Below are positions 49,039 to 57,854 of a stretch of 64,000 nt of DNA, one piece after another. Source of the stretch: Oscillospiraceae bacterium (GTDB lineage Bacteria; Bacillota; Clostridia; Oscillospirales; Ruminococcaceae); contig JAFWDH010000013.1 in the NCBI GenBank assembly GCA_017513135.1, positions 1 through 64,000 on the forward strand, read 5' to 3'. Under the pieces are notes generated by a model. That model made no database searches. It saw only the letters and a program-made list of their open reading frames with translations, and had not been told where the DNA came from. Position 1 is the first letter of the stretch. Each line of letters starts with the position of its first letter. The translations under genes were made by a program, and so were the position numbers.

Positions 49039-50415
49039 ATGCTGGAGATCTCTGATAAGACTAATCTTCTGGAACAGAAATCATACAGGTATCAGTTACA
49101 GGATGTGGCTGAGCCGAATCTGTACAGGGATGTTTATAATTACGAGGAAGTGCCCCGGGTGGCGTTCAACCACAGGCGCGTGCCGATAGGCATGCCGGAC
49201 GAGATATGGATAACGGATACCACGTTCCGTGACGGGCAGCAGTCGATCGAACCGTACACAGTTGACCAGATAGTGGACCTGTTCAAGCTGATATCGCGGC
49301 TCGGCGGTCCGTTCGGGATCATCAGGCAGACTGAGTTCTTCGTGTACAGCGAAAAGGACAGGGAAGCTATCGCAAGATGCCAGGATCTCGGGTTGACATT
49401 TCCAGAGATAACGACCTGGATCCGGGCAAAGAAGGAAGACTACAGGCTCGTGAGGGACCTCGGTATTACCGAGACCGGAATACTTGTGTCCTGTAGCGAC
49501 TATCACATATTCAAGAAGATGAACATGACCAGAAAGCAGGCCATGGAGCAGTATCTTGCGACTGTGGCAATGGCATTTGAGGAGGGAGTCGTTCCAAGGT
49601 GCCATCTGGAAGATGTGACCAGGGCAGATTTCTATGGATTTGTGGTCCCGTTCGTCAACGAGCTGATGAAGATGTCCGAGGATGCCGGCATACCTGTAAA
49701 GATAAGGGCGTGCGATACCATGGGATACGGCGTGCCATACACGGAAGCAGCTCTTCCCAGGAGCGTTGCGGGGATCATATACGGCCTGCAGCACTATTCG
49801 GACGTCAAGAGCGAGTACCTTGAGTGGCACGGCCACAATGATTTCTACAAAGCGGTAGCTAATGCGTCCACTGCGTGGCTGTACGGAGCATGCGCGGTAA
49901 ACTGCTCACTGCTGGGTATAGGCGAGAGGACCGGAAACACACCTCTGGAAGCCATGGTCATGGAATATGCATCGCTGAGGGGATCCACTGACGGCATGGA
50001 TACTACTGCTATATCGGATATAGCAGACTACTACACCAACGTCATAGGATATGAGATCCCGCCGATGCAGCCGTTCGTCGGGAGAAACTTCAATGTCACT
50101 AGAGCGGGGATCCACGCCGACGGTCTCATGAAGGATGAGGAGATATATAACATCTTCAATACCAGGAAGCTGCTCAACAGGAAGCCTTCCGTAATGGTCG
50201 GGAAGGATTCCGGACTTGCAGGAATAGCTTACTGGATCAACGACACTTACGGCCTTGAGGGAGACGAAGCCATTGATAAGCACAGTCAGCTTGTGACTGC
50301 GCTCAAGGAATGGATAGACGGTGAATATGCCCACGGAAGACAAACGACTCTTTCAAATCAGGAAATGGAGAAGAAGATCGAAGAACTGTCCGGCGGCAAG
50401 TATAAAATGCTATGA
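49039..50415 (+). CDS. Re-citrate synthase
   Basis: 458 residues of the isopropylmalate/homocitrate synthase TIM-barrel family. ITDTTFRDGQQSIEPYT near residue 58 is the metal and catalytic loop, CHLEDVTRADFYGF and WHGHNDFYKAVANA carry metal ligands, and NCSLLGIGERTGNTP the Cys region. The length and DTTFRDGQQ form match the Re-citrate synthase of Clostridium kluyveri, which makes citrate from oxaloacetate and acetyl-CoA with opposite stereochemistry to the common enzyme. The following aconitase and isocitrate dehydrogenase genes support citrate formation over homocitrate. Likely feeds glutamate synthesis. Confidence 0.88.
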   Translation: MLEISDKTNLLEQKSYRYQLQDVAEPNLYRDVYNYEEVPRVAFNHRRVPIGMPDEIWITDTTFRDGQQSIEPYTVDQIVDLFKLISRLGGPFGIIRQTEFFVYSEKDREAIARCQDLGLTFPEITTWIRAKKEDYRLVRDLGITETGILVSCSDYHIFKKMNMTRKQAMEQYLATVAMAFEEGVVPRCHLEDVTRADFYGFVVPFVNELMKMSEDAGIPVKIRACDTMGYGVPYTEAALPRSVAGIIYGLQHYSDVKSEYLEWHGHNDFYKAVANASTAWLYGACAVNCSLLGIGERTGNTPLEAMVMEYASLRGSTDGMDTTAISDIADYYTNVIGYEIPPMQPFVGRNFNVTRAGIHADGLMKDEEIYNIFNTRKLLNRKPSVMVGKDSGLAGIAYWINDTYGLEGDEAIDKHSQLVTALKEWIDGEYAHGRQTTLSNQEMEKKIEELSGGKYKML

Positions 50416-50429
50416 GGAGATGAGCAGAG

Positions 50430-51077
50430 ATGATAACAAACAGGCCTACATCCCTGGCGGACCAGGTCTTTGAAAGACTGGAGAACGACATCCTCTCAGG
50501 GACTTATGCCAAGGGAACTGTCTTTACCGAACAGGATATATGCAACGACTTCGGAGTCAGCAGGACTCCGGTCAGGGAAGCGCTTGCCAGGCTGGAGCAG
50601 GAGCACATCGTGGAGAACAGCGGCAAGGGGCTTCGGGTCGTCGGCATCACCGTGGAAGACGCGAATACCATATACACTATCAGGCAGAAGGTGGAGGGGC
50701 TTGCTGCAGCGGAATGCGCGAGGAAGGCCACAGAGGAACAGGTGAAGGAACTGGCTGACCTGGTGGACCTGCAGACCTACTACGCCGAAAAAGGGGATTC
50801 GGAAAAGGTCAAACAGATAGACAGTGAGTTTCATGAGAAACTGTACGCTTACACCGGAAGCTTCGTCTACTCGGATACCCTTGTCCCTCTTCACCGGAAG
50901 ATACAGAAATACCGCAAGCAGACGGTTGAGAAAGGCTCCAGCGCAAAAACGTCCTGCGCCGAGCATCAGAAAATCATAGACGCAATAGCAGCAAGAGACC
51001 CTGACGCTGCTGAAAAAGCAATGAATGAGCATATCGCCAGCGCATTTGCGAGGGTCAGAGAGCTTGAGATCAGCTGA
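50430..51077 (+). CDS. GntR-family regulator, FCD (FadR/VanR) type
   Basis: 215 residues. Winged helix 1-75: LADQVFERLENDILSGTY, FTEQDICNDFGVSRTPVREALARLEQE. The C-terminal helical FCD domain (about 85-210) has Asp and His positions for a metal-bound carboxylate ligand (DSEFHEKLY, CAEHQKIIDAI). Encoded between citrate synthase and aconitase, so citrate or 2-oxoglutarate is a sensible effector. Probably autoregulated. Confidence 0.9.
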   Translation: MITNRPTSLADQVFERLENDILSGTYAKGTVFTEQDICNDFGVSRTPVREALARLEQEHIVENSGKGLRVVGITVEDANTIYTIRQKVEGLAAAECARKATEEQVKELADLVDLQTYYAEKGDSEKVKQIDSEFHEKLYAYTGSFVYSDTLVPLHRKIQKYRKQTVEKGSSAKTSCAEHQKIIDAIAARDPDAAEKAMNEHIASAFARVRELEIS

Positions 51078-51086
51078 GGTGATCAA

Positions 51087-53270
51087 ATGGATGCAATAAG
51101 ATACAAAAGTGATCCTGTTGTGATCAGAAACGGAGTCCCTGTCCCTGCGTCCGGAAATGCTGAAGGTTCAAGAGAGAAGACGATAGCATACAGGATACTC
51201 CGCGCTCATGAGGCAGGTGAGCAGTCTGCGGATAAGTTCCATATACGCTTTGACGCGCTTGTCTCACACGATATCACGTATGTCGGGATAATCCAGACCG
51301 CAAGAGCCTCCGGACTGAAGGAATTCCCGATGCCGTACGCTCTGACGAACTGTCATAACAGCCTCTGTGCTGTCGGCGGAACGATAAACGAGGACGACCA
51401 CGTCTTCGGGCTGTCAGCTGCGAGAAAATACGGCGGCATCTATGTTCCGGCGAATCAGGCAGTCATCCATCAGTATGCCAGAGAAGCTCTTGCAGGCTGC
51501 GGCAGGATGATATTGGGATCCGACTCACACACGAGGTACGGATGCTACGGATGCATGGGTGTGGGCGAAGGCGGAGGAGAGCTTGCGAAACAGCTGCTCA
51601 ACAATACATGGGATTCCGATGCGCCTGAGGTAGTCCTGGTCTGGGTGGAGGGAGAAGTCCCCCACGGGATCGGGCCTCATGACATTGCGATAGCCCTTGT
51701 CGGCGAGACCTTTCCGGGAGGCCTGGTCAAGAACAAGGTGCTTGAGTTTGCAGGGCCCGGTATCGGGCGGATGCCGATAGATTTCAGGATCGGCATAGAT
51801 GTCATGACCACAGAGACCTCCTGTCTGTCATCGATCTGGGAAACGGATGACGAGGTCAGAAGATACTATGAGAACGTCGGAAGGCCTGAGGACTATTCAC
51901 GCCTCAGCATAGAGGAAGGCGCACTGTATGATTCTGTCATAACCATCGATCTCGGTAAAATGGAATCCATGATAGCGCTGCCGTTCCATCCTTCCAAGGC
52001 GTTCACCATACACGAGCTTCAGGCGGATCCCAAAGGAATACTTTCAAAGATACAGGAAGAGTGCAATGAGGCTCTGGAAGGCGGAGTGAAGATGGATCTT
52101 CTGAGGACCATCGGAGAAGACGGAAAGATCCATGTGGACCAGGGAGTAATCGGAGGATGCGCAGGTGGAATGTTCGACAACATTGCCGAGGCAGAGGATA
52201 TCCTCAAAGGGAAGAGCATTGGAAACGGTTTCTTCGACCTGTCGGTCTACCCATCTTCTGCGCCGGTGAATCTGGCTCTCGTTCAGGACGGGATAACGGC
52301 TGAACTCCTCAAAAGCGGGGCAGTGCTTAAGCCCTGTTTCTGCGGACCGTGTTTCGGAGCGGGAGATACTCCGGCGAACAACAGCCTCTCAATAAGACAC
52401 ACCACCAGGAACTTCGCGAACAGGGAAGGGTCAAAACCCGGACAGGGACAGATCGCTTCCGTTGCGCTGATGGATGCCAGGTCCATTGCAGCGACTGCTG
52501 CGAACGGAGGCATACTGACGGCAGCCACCGATATTGAGTATCAGACTTCCAGAAGGGAATACGTCTATGACGGTTCAATCTATGAGAAGAGATGCTATTA
52601 CGGATTTGGAGATCCGCATCCGGAGGAGGAACTCAGGCTCGGACCGAACATCACTGACTGGCCTGTTATGCCGGAACTTACAGAAGATATTACCCTGGAG
52701 ATGACTGCAGTCATACAGGATGAGGTAACAACAACGGATGAACTCATACCCTCCGGTGAGACTTCCAGCTACAGATCAAATCCTGTGGCGCTTTCCGAGT
52801 TTGCGCTTTCAAGAAGGGTCCCGGAGTATGTCGGCAGGTGCAAAGCAGTGAAAGAAAAGCAGGCGGAGACAGAAGGACTGCTGGGCTCCTGCATCTTCGC
52901 AAGAAAGCCGGGAGACGGATCAGCCCGCGAACAGGCGGCTTCCTGCCAGAAGGTGCTCGGCGGACTTGCGAATATCTGCTATGAATATGCGACCAAGAGA
53001 TACAGATCCAACTGCATCAACTGGGGCATAATCCCGTTCACCATAGACAGGGAACAGGAAGTGGAGTTCGCGGTCGGCGACAGGGTGTTCATCCCCGGGG
53101 TGAGGAGCGGGATCCTGACGGGAAAAGAGGAGTTTGACGCTTTCCTGAGATCAGGAGACGCCGAGAGGAAGATAAAGCTTTATTGCAGAGGTCTGACGCC
53201 GGAGGAAAGAAAAATACTTGCCGACGGATGTCTTATCAACTACTATGCCGAGAATTTGAAGGAGGCCTGA
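51087..53270 (+). CDS. Aconitate hydratase
   Basis: 727 residues. [4Fe-4S] ligands: Cys in the GGCAGGMFDNIAEAEDIL region near 362 and CFCGPCFGAGD near 421-431; substrate residues in NCHNSLCAVGG and GSDSHTRYGCYG. The swivelling C-terminal domain lies past 560. It turns citrate into isocitrate. It most resembles the YbhJ/AcnA-like hydratase branch of Clostridia. GAGGTGATCAA precedes ATG 51087; it follows gntR by 9 nt and precedes the dehydrogenase by one base. Confidence 0.88.
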   Translation: MDAIRYKSDPVVIRNGVPVPASGNAEGSREKTIAYRILRAHEAGEQSADKFHIRFDALVSHDITYVGIIQTARASGLKEFPMPYALTNCHNSLCAVGGTINEDDHVFGLSAARKYGGIYVPANQAVIHQYAREALAGCGRMILGSDSHTRYGCYGCMGVGEGGGELAKQLLNNTWDSDAPEVVLVWVEGEVPHGIGPHDIAIALVGETFPGGLVKNKVLEFAGPGIGRMPIDFRIGIDVMTTETSCLSSIWETDDEVRRYYENVGRPEDYSRLSIEEGALYDSVITIDLGKMESMIALPFHPSKAFTIHELQADPKGILSKIQEECNEALEGGVKMDLLRTIGEDGKIHVDQGVIGGCAGGMFDNIAEAEDILKGKSIGNGFFDLSVYPSSAPVNLALVQDGITAELLKSGAVLKPCFCGPCFGAGDTPANNSLSIRHTTRNFANREGSKPGQGQIASVALMDARSIAATAANGGILTAATDIEYQTSRREYVYDGSIYEKRCYYGFGDPHPEEELRLGPNITDWPVMPELTEDITLEMTAVIQDEVTTTDELIPSGETSSYRSNPVALSEFALSRRVPEYVGRCKAVKEKQAETEGLLGSCIFARKPGDGSAREQAASCQKVLGGLANICYEYATKRYRSNCINWGIIPFTIDREQEVEFAVGDRVFIPGVRSGILTGKEEFDAFLRSGDAERKIKLYCRGLTPEERKILADGCLINYYAENLKEA

Positions 53271-53271
53271 A

Positions 53272-54474
53272 GTGGAAAGGATCAGGATGACCACGCCGCT
53301 CGTCGAGATGGACGGGGACGAGATGACCAGGGTGATGTGGCGGATGATAAAGGATGAACTCATTCTTCCGTTCGTTGACCTTAAGACGGAATACTATGAT
53401 CTCGGACTGCTCAACAGGAACGATACCGACGATCAGGTGACGGTCGATGCTGCCAACGCAAACAGAAAATACGGTGTGGCTGTCAAATGCGCAACGATAA
53501 CTCCGAACAGACAGCGCATGGAGGAGTTCCCTCAGCTGAAGCAGATGTGGAAGTCACCTAACGCCACGATAAGGTCAATAATGGACGGGACGGTATTCCG
53601 TGCGCCTATCCTCATCAGCAGGATAAAGCCTGTCGTGAGGAACTGGGAGGCGCCTATCACCATAGCAAGACATGCGTATGGGGACATATACAAAGCTTCC
53701 GAGATGATCACGGAGGTTCCCGGAGAGGCAAAGCTCGTCTTTTCCGGAGATGACGGAAGCGAGAAGACCGTAAGCGTACAGAGAGTGGAGGGGCCGGCGG
53801 TATGGCAGGGGCAGCACAATCTGGATTCAAGCATAAGGTCGTTCGCGGAATCATGCTTCCGGTACGCTTTGTCGACAGGCCAGGATCTGTGGTTCAGCAC
53901 TAAGGATACTATTTCCAAAGTCTATGACGGGAGGTTCCGTGAGATCTTTGAGGAGATATTCGAGAAGGAGTACAAAGCCCTTTTCGAGAGCAAAGGCATA
54001 AGTTTCTTCTATACTCTCATAGACGACGCGGTAGCGCGGGTGATAAGGTCGAAAGGCGGATTCATATGGGCGTGCAAGAACTATGACGGGGACGTCATGA
54101 GCGACATGGTGTCCACGGCATTCGGATCGATCGCAATGATGACTTCGGTCCTGGTCTCCCCGGACGGGAATTATGAGTATGAAGCGGCGCATGGGACTGT
54201 GACCAGGCATTATTACAGGTATCTCAAGGGAGAAAAGACCAGTTCAAACCCCGTCGCCACCATATTCGCATGGACAGGAGCACTCAGAAAGAGAGGAGAG
54301 CTGGACGGGATCGATGATCTCGTTTCCTTTGCTGACAGACTGGAGAGAGCCTGCTTTGATACGATGGAAGCAGGCACAGTTACAAAAGACCTGACCTTGC
54401 TGATGGAGGATACGGAGGGTGTCACGGCAGTAGACACAGAGACCTTCATTAAAGCAGTCAGGCAGAGGATCTGA
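53272..54474 (+). CDS. icd: Isocitrate dehydrogenase (NADP), eukaryotic-like type
   Basis: 400 residues. TPLVEMDGDEMTRVMW at the start, CATITPNRQRMEEF and SPNATIRSIMDGTVFRAPI bind isocitrate, NYDGDVMSDMVSTAFGS binds the metal, and EAAHGTVTRHYYRY contacts NADP. The type II homodimer family, as in eukaryotic cytosol and several anaerobes. It makes 2-oxoglutarate, CO2 and NADPH, completing the path for glutamate. The start is GTG 53272 behind GGAGGCC. Confidence 0.94.
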   Translation: MERIRMTTPLVEMDGDEMTRVMWRMIKDELILPFVDLKTEYYDLGLLNRNDTDDQVTVDAANANRKYGVAVKCATITPNRQRMEEFPQLKQMWKSPNATIRSIMDGTVFRAPILISRIKPVVRNWEAPITIARHAYGDIYKASEMITEVPGEAKLVFSGDDGSEKTVSVQRVEGPAVWQGQHNLDSSIRSFAESCFRYALSTGQDLWFSTKDTISKVYDGRFREIFEEIFEKEYKALFESKGISFFYTLIDDAVARVIRSKGGFIWACKNYDGDVMSDMVSTAFGSIAMMTSVLVSPDGNYEYEAAHGTVTRHYYRYLKGEKTSSNPVATIFAWTGALRKRGELDGIDDLVSFADRLERACFDTMEAGTVTKDLTLLMEDTEGVTAVDTETFIKAVRQRI

Positions 54475-54522
54475 AAAAACCGGGACACTGCCCGGATGAA
54501 TAACAATTGAAAGGATACAGAT

Positions 54523-55704
54523 ATGGAGAAGTTCGATTTCATTAATAACCGCGCTTTCGACGACCGCTGTACGGCATTTGCTCCGCAGACGCCTCAGATG
54601 CAGCCGGGTGCGTCCATGTTCGAATTCAAGCCGCTCGGAACAGGAGCCAAGGTACAGGAGAACGGTGACGTTGAGTTCGGCTTCTATGCCCCGAATGCGG
54701 GAAAGGTCGAAATATCGTTCGGACTCAAGCCTCAGGAACCTATGGCGATGGATAAGGGTGAGGACGGAGTATGGAGAGCGACTCTCAAGTATGATCCGCT
54801 GTTCGTGGGACCAAAGGCATTCGTTTTCCTCATCGACGGAGCGGAAGCCGTAAGCCCCTACTGTTCGCAGTACTACAGCCACGGCAAAGCGATCAACTAT
54901 GTGGAGATCCCTGATCCCGCAGCTCCTTTCGCGCTGATGAATGACGTTCCCCACGGCACGGTGGCGATCGAGTACTACTGGTCAGAGGCATTTGAGTCTT
55001 TTCAGAGATGTTTCATCTACCTGCCTCCGAACTACTATGAAGGCGGAGAATTCCCTGTTCTGTATCTTCAGCATGGTGCAGGAGAGAACGAAACGTCCTG
55101 GATATTCAACGGCAAGGTCAATCACATCATGGACAACCTTATCGCAGAAGGAAAGGCGGTGCCTTTCATAGTCGTTATGAACGACGGCATGCAGAGAGGC
55201 AAGAACGAGGACATGAGAAATGCCGGAGCGGCTCTTGCGAGTTCCATCATCGACAGCTGCCGTCCAATGATCGAGAAAAAATACCGCGTCAAGGCTGATA
55301 AGTGGCACAGAGGGATAGCAGGATTCTCTATGGGATGATCCATGCAGTCCTGCGTCATTGGGCTTGAGCACACGGATGTGTTTGCTTATATAGGACTGCT
55401 GAGCGGATTTATGCGCAGGGTCGGACCGGGAATGGACCTTGAGAAATCATTTGAGATAAACACACATCTGCGTGTGATGGAGAACAAAGACAGATTCCTT
55501 GAGGATGTTAAGTTGTTTTACCGCGGCATCGGTTCAAAAGACTCACATGTCGAAGCGTTCCTGACTGATGACGTTGTGTGCGAAGAGCACGGCTTCTCAT
55601 CATATCCAAATGTTGTCAGAAAAGTAGTGGAAGGCTATCCCCACGACTGGGCTGTCCTGAGGATACTGTTCCATGATTTTGCTCAGCTGATTTTCAGAGA
55701 CTGA
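54523..55704 (+). pseudogene. Esterase gene (enterochelin-esterase type) broken by an in-frame TGA
   Basis: The frame runs from ATG 54523 to TGA 55336 and goes on without shift to 55704. The first part holds an N-terminal early-set beta domain (about 20-115) and the esterase fold start YLPPNYYEGGEFPVLYLQHG. The TGA stands directly after GFSMG, the nucleophile elbow, where the family has Gly (GGA), a single base change. The resumed part SMQSCVIGLEHTDVFAYIGL and YPHDWAVLRILFHDFAQL completes the fold with the Trp/His end. Other genes here use TGA as stop, so recoding is unlikely. A recent pseudogene or a sequence error. Confidence 0.8.
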
Positions 55705-55724
55705 CCGTCTATCGGATACAGAGA

Positions 55725-55758
55725 CAGGCGGGTCCACGAAGACCCGCCTGAACGTTTT
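55725..55758 (+). terminator. Terminator after the broken esterase gene
   Basis: CAGGCGGGTC and GACCCGCCTG form a 10-bp stem with a 6-nt loop, then AACGTTTTC. Confidence 0.8.
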
Positions 55759-55870
55759 CAGCCAGATGCAAGATTTTTATAGGAAATAGCAGTGTAATTT
55801 AACTATAATATTAAAGAAAAAACAACCTCGGACAAAAAGCCGGGGAAATAAGCATAAGGAGTCAAGAAGA

Positions 55871-56569
55871 ATGAGATATGAGATCAAAGGCGAGCCGATG
55901 TCTGTCGTGATCGTACATCTTGATGAGAATGAATCCATGATCACAGAAAGTGGCTCAATGGTATGGATGTCTCCCAATATGCAGATGGAAACTGTCGGCG
56001 GCAGTGTCGGGAAAGTTTTCGGAAGACTGTTCGCAGGCGAGCGTCTGTTCCAGAACGTTTACACAGCAAGAGGGGGCGAGGGCCTCATCGCTTTTGCCAG
56101 CAAATTCCCCGGATCTCTCCGTGCTGTCGAGATCACACCTGACAGGCCTGTGATCGCGCAGAAATCAGCTTTCCTCGCAGCTACAAGCGGTGTCGAGACC
56201 TCCATATTCTTTCAGAAGAAGCTCGGCGCCGGCCTGTTCGGCGGAGAAGGCTTTATCATGCAGCAGATATCCGGAAACGGAATCGCCTTCCTGGAGTTTG
56301 ACGGATCCACAGTAGAGTACGAACTCGGCGCCGGCCAGCAGATGATCATCGATACCGGCCACCTAGCGCTTATGGATGCCTCGTGTTCAGTGGATGTCGA
56401 GACGGTCAAGGGAATCAAGAACATCTTCCTCGGAGGAGAAAGCATTTTCAATACCGTAGTGACAGGACCCGGCAGAATAACGCTTCAGACGATGCCTTTG
56501 TCCGCATTTGCGCAGAACCTCATCCCGTACCTGCCCAAGCCTGTTAACGTGAACACATCCAGCAAATAA
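55871..56569 (+). CDS. TIGR00266/AIM24 family protein
   Basis: 232 residues, all beta. MRYEIKGEPMSVVIVHLDENESMITESG at the start, GERLFQNVYTA and GAGLFGGEGFIMQQISGNG near residue 120 are family marks. The family forms trimeric beta-rolls; its job in bacteria is not settled. No membrane segment. It is a single gene between two terminators. TATAAT near 55813 may be its -10 box, and AAGGAGTCAAGAAG precedes the ATG. Confidence 0.88.
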   Translation: MRYEIKGEPMSVVIVHLDENESMITESGSMVWMSPNMQMETVGGSVGKVFGRLFAGERLFQNVYTARGGEGLIAFASKFPGSLRAVEITPDRPVIAQKSAFLAATSGVETSIFFQKKLGAGLFGGEGFIMQQISGNGIAFLEFDGSTVEYELGAGQQMIIDTGHLALMDASCSVDVETVKGIKNIFLGGESIFNTVVTGPGRITLQTMPLSAFAQNLIPYLPKPVNVNTSSK

Positions 56570-56626
56570 AAGAATATATCACATCAGTCGACGATGCTGT
56601 TCAGCAGGGATAGTTTCAAAAGACTA

Positions 56627-56666
56627 AGCGGAAGATCCGACGGATCTTCCGCTGTTTATTTTTTCA
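56627..56666 (+). terminator. Terminator after the AIM24-type gene
   Basis: AGCGGAAGATCC and GGATCTTCCGCT form a 12-bp stem, followed by GTTTATTTTTTC. Confidence 0.88.
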
Positions 56667-56694
56667 GAATAGGGCTGAACGGCAAGAGATAAGG

Positions 56695-56723
56695 TTTAGC
56701 GAAAAGCATAATAATGATATAAT
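56695..56723 (+). promoter_or_regulatory. Promoter of the STAS gene
   Basis: TTTAGC (56695-56700) and TATAAT (56718-56723) with a 17-nt spacer, about 45 nt before the ATG. Confidence 0.65.
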
Positions 56724-56768
56724 CTATAATGAATAATTATATGTCTTATTCTTTGAAAAGGAGTCATT

Positions 56769-57065
56769 ATGAAGGTAGACAAGACCATAGAAAACGGAAA
56801 AGCGGTATTCAGACTGGAAGGGAGACTTGACTCCACCACCTCTCCCGAACTGGAGAAGGAGATCATGGATGTCATAGGAGATCTCAATGAACTGGTTCTT
56901 GATCTCAAGGATCTGGAATACACTTCTTCTGCCGGAATGCGCGTGCTTCTGAGTGCGCAGAGGATAATGAACAGCCAGGGCTCGATGAAGGTCATTAATG
57001 TGAGAAGTGAGATAATGGACATCTTCGAGATAACCGGGTTCAATCAGATACTCACGATCGAATAA
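56769..57065 (+). CDS. STAS-domain anti-sigma-factor antagonist
   Basis: 98 residues, one STAS domain. LEGRLDSTTSPELEKEI and LVLDLKDLEYTSSAGMRVLL fit the SpoIIAA/RsbV family; the phosphorylated Ser is 53 or 54. In its unphosphorylated form it should bind an RsbW-type kinase and free that kinase's partner. Close in sequence to the STAS part of the fusion at 57855 (shared LEYxSSAG-RV and GF-x-x at the end). Confidence 0.9.
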   Translation: MKVDKTIENGKAVFRLEGRLDSTTSPELEKEIMDVIGDLNELVLDLKDLEYTSSAGMRVLLSAQRIMNSQGSMKVINVRSEIMDIFEITGFNQILTIE

Positions 57066-57087
57066 AACCGCTTGGAGGAGATGAATA

Positions 57088-57759
57088 ATGTCAAACCATC
57101 GAAATCTCGGAGATCTGGTCAAGGAAAGACTGGAAAAGGATTTTGTTCTTGCTCCGCTGGATACCGGCACGGATGCCAGGCTGTCAAAAAAGGGTATGAC
57201 GTTTACGACTGAGTCATATGACATCGGAGGTATTGCGCATCTCTGCATACTCAGTATGAGAGCCATGATGGGACTCATGAAGATGGAGACCGCGGTCATC
57301 TCAAGTTACGGGAAAGACGTACCGCTCATCAACCTGGACTGGGTCAGCGCATTCGGGAATGAGACCCAGATGGCCGAGCTGTACAACGATCAGCTTGAGC
57401 CGTATCCGCAGGAACTTCTTGATGAGTTTGAAGAGATAAAAGAGGCAGATGCGGATCTGCCCGACTATCCTTCTTCTCCTGCATGGTATGACAGCATCAT
57501 CTATCCTTGTTCTTATCGCAAGAGGGGCAAGAAGATATCGGACAGGCTTTCAGCGGCTGCTGAAAGATATACAGATGTTTTTTGCTGCCAGCTTAAGGAT
57601 GCCCCGGAATGTGATCCATCGGCAAAAACCAGTAAAGTCAGCGAATTTGCTTCCAGGCTTTTTACGGAAGGCGGTCCTGCAGTCAGTCAGGTAAGGAAAC
57701 TGTTCGGAGATGAGATCGCCAGGCGCCTTATCCTGACTCATATGTACGGAGTAAAGTAG
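57088..57759 (+). CDS. Conserved hypothetical protein between STAS genes
   Basis: 223 residues, soluble. YDIGGIAHLCILSMRAMMGLMKMETAVISSYGKDVPLINLDWV near 44-86 is a sheet-rich core, YPSSPAWYDSIIYPCSYRKRG follows and the C-terminal half is helical. It reminds me faintly of bilin or chlorophyll-catabolite reductase folds, but this is no more than an impression. GGAGGAG precedes the ATG. It lies 22 nt after the STAS gene. Confidence 0.7.
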   Translation: MSNHRNLGDLVKERLEKDFVLAPLDTGTDARLSKKGMTFTTESYDIGGIAHLCILSMRAMMGLMKMETAVISSYGKDVPLINLDWVSAFGNETQMAELYNDQLEPYPQELLDEFEEIKEADADLPDYPSSPAWYDSIIYPCSYRKRGKKISDRLSAAAERYTDVFCCQLKDAPECDPSAKTSKVSEFASRLFTEGGPAVSQVRKLFGDEIARRLILTHMYGVK

Positions 57760-57854
57760 CAGGATGACATGCCGGCGCGGACGGCAATTGATGTTTGTCC
57801 AATGTGTTGTCAGATTCTACTGACTGAATTCAGCATCAGAAAGGGTTTGTTCTT

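Noticed and set aside
54523..55704. UGA read as glycine or selenocysteine in the esterase
   Set aside because: TGA is a normal stop for many genes of the window, the site is a structural Gly, and no SECIS-like stem stands out after it.
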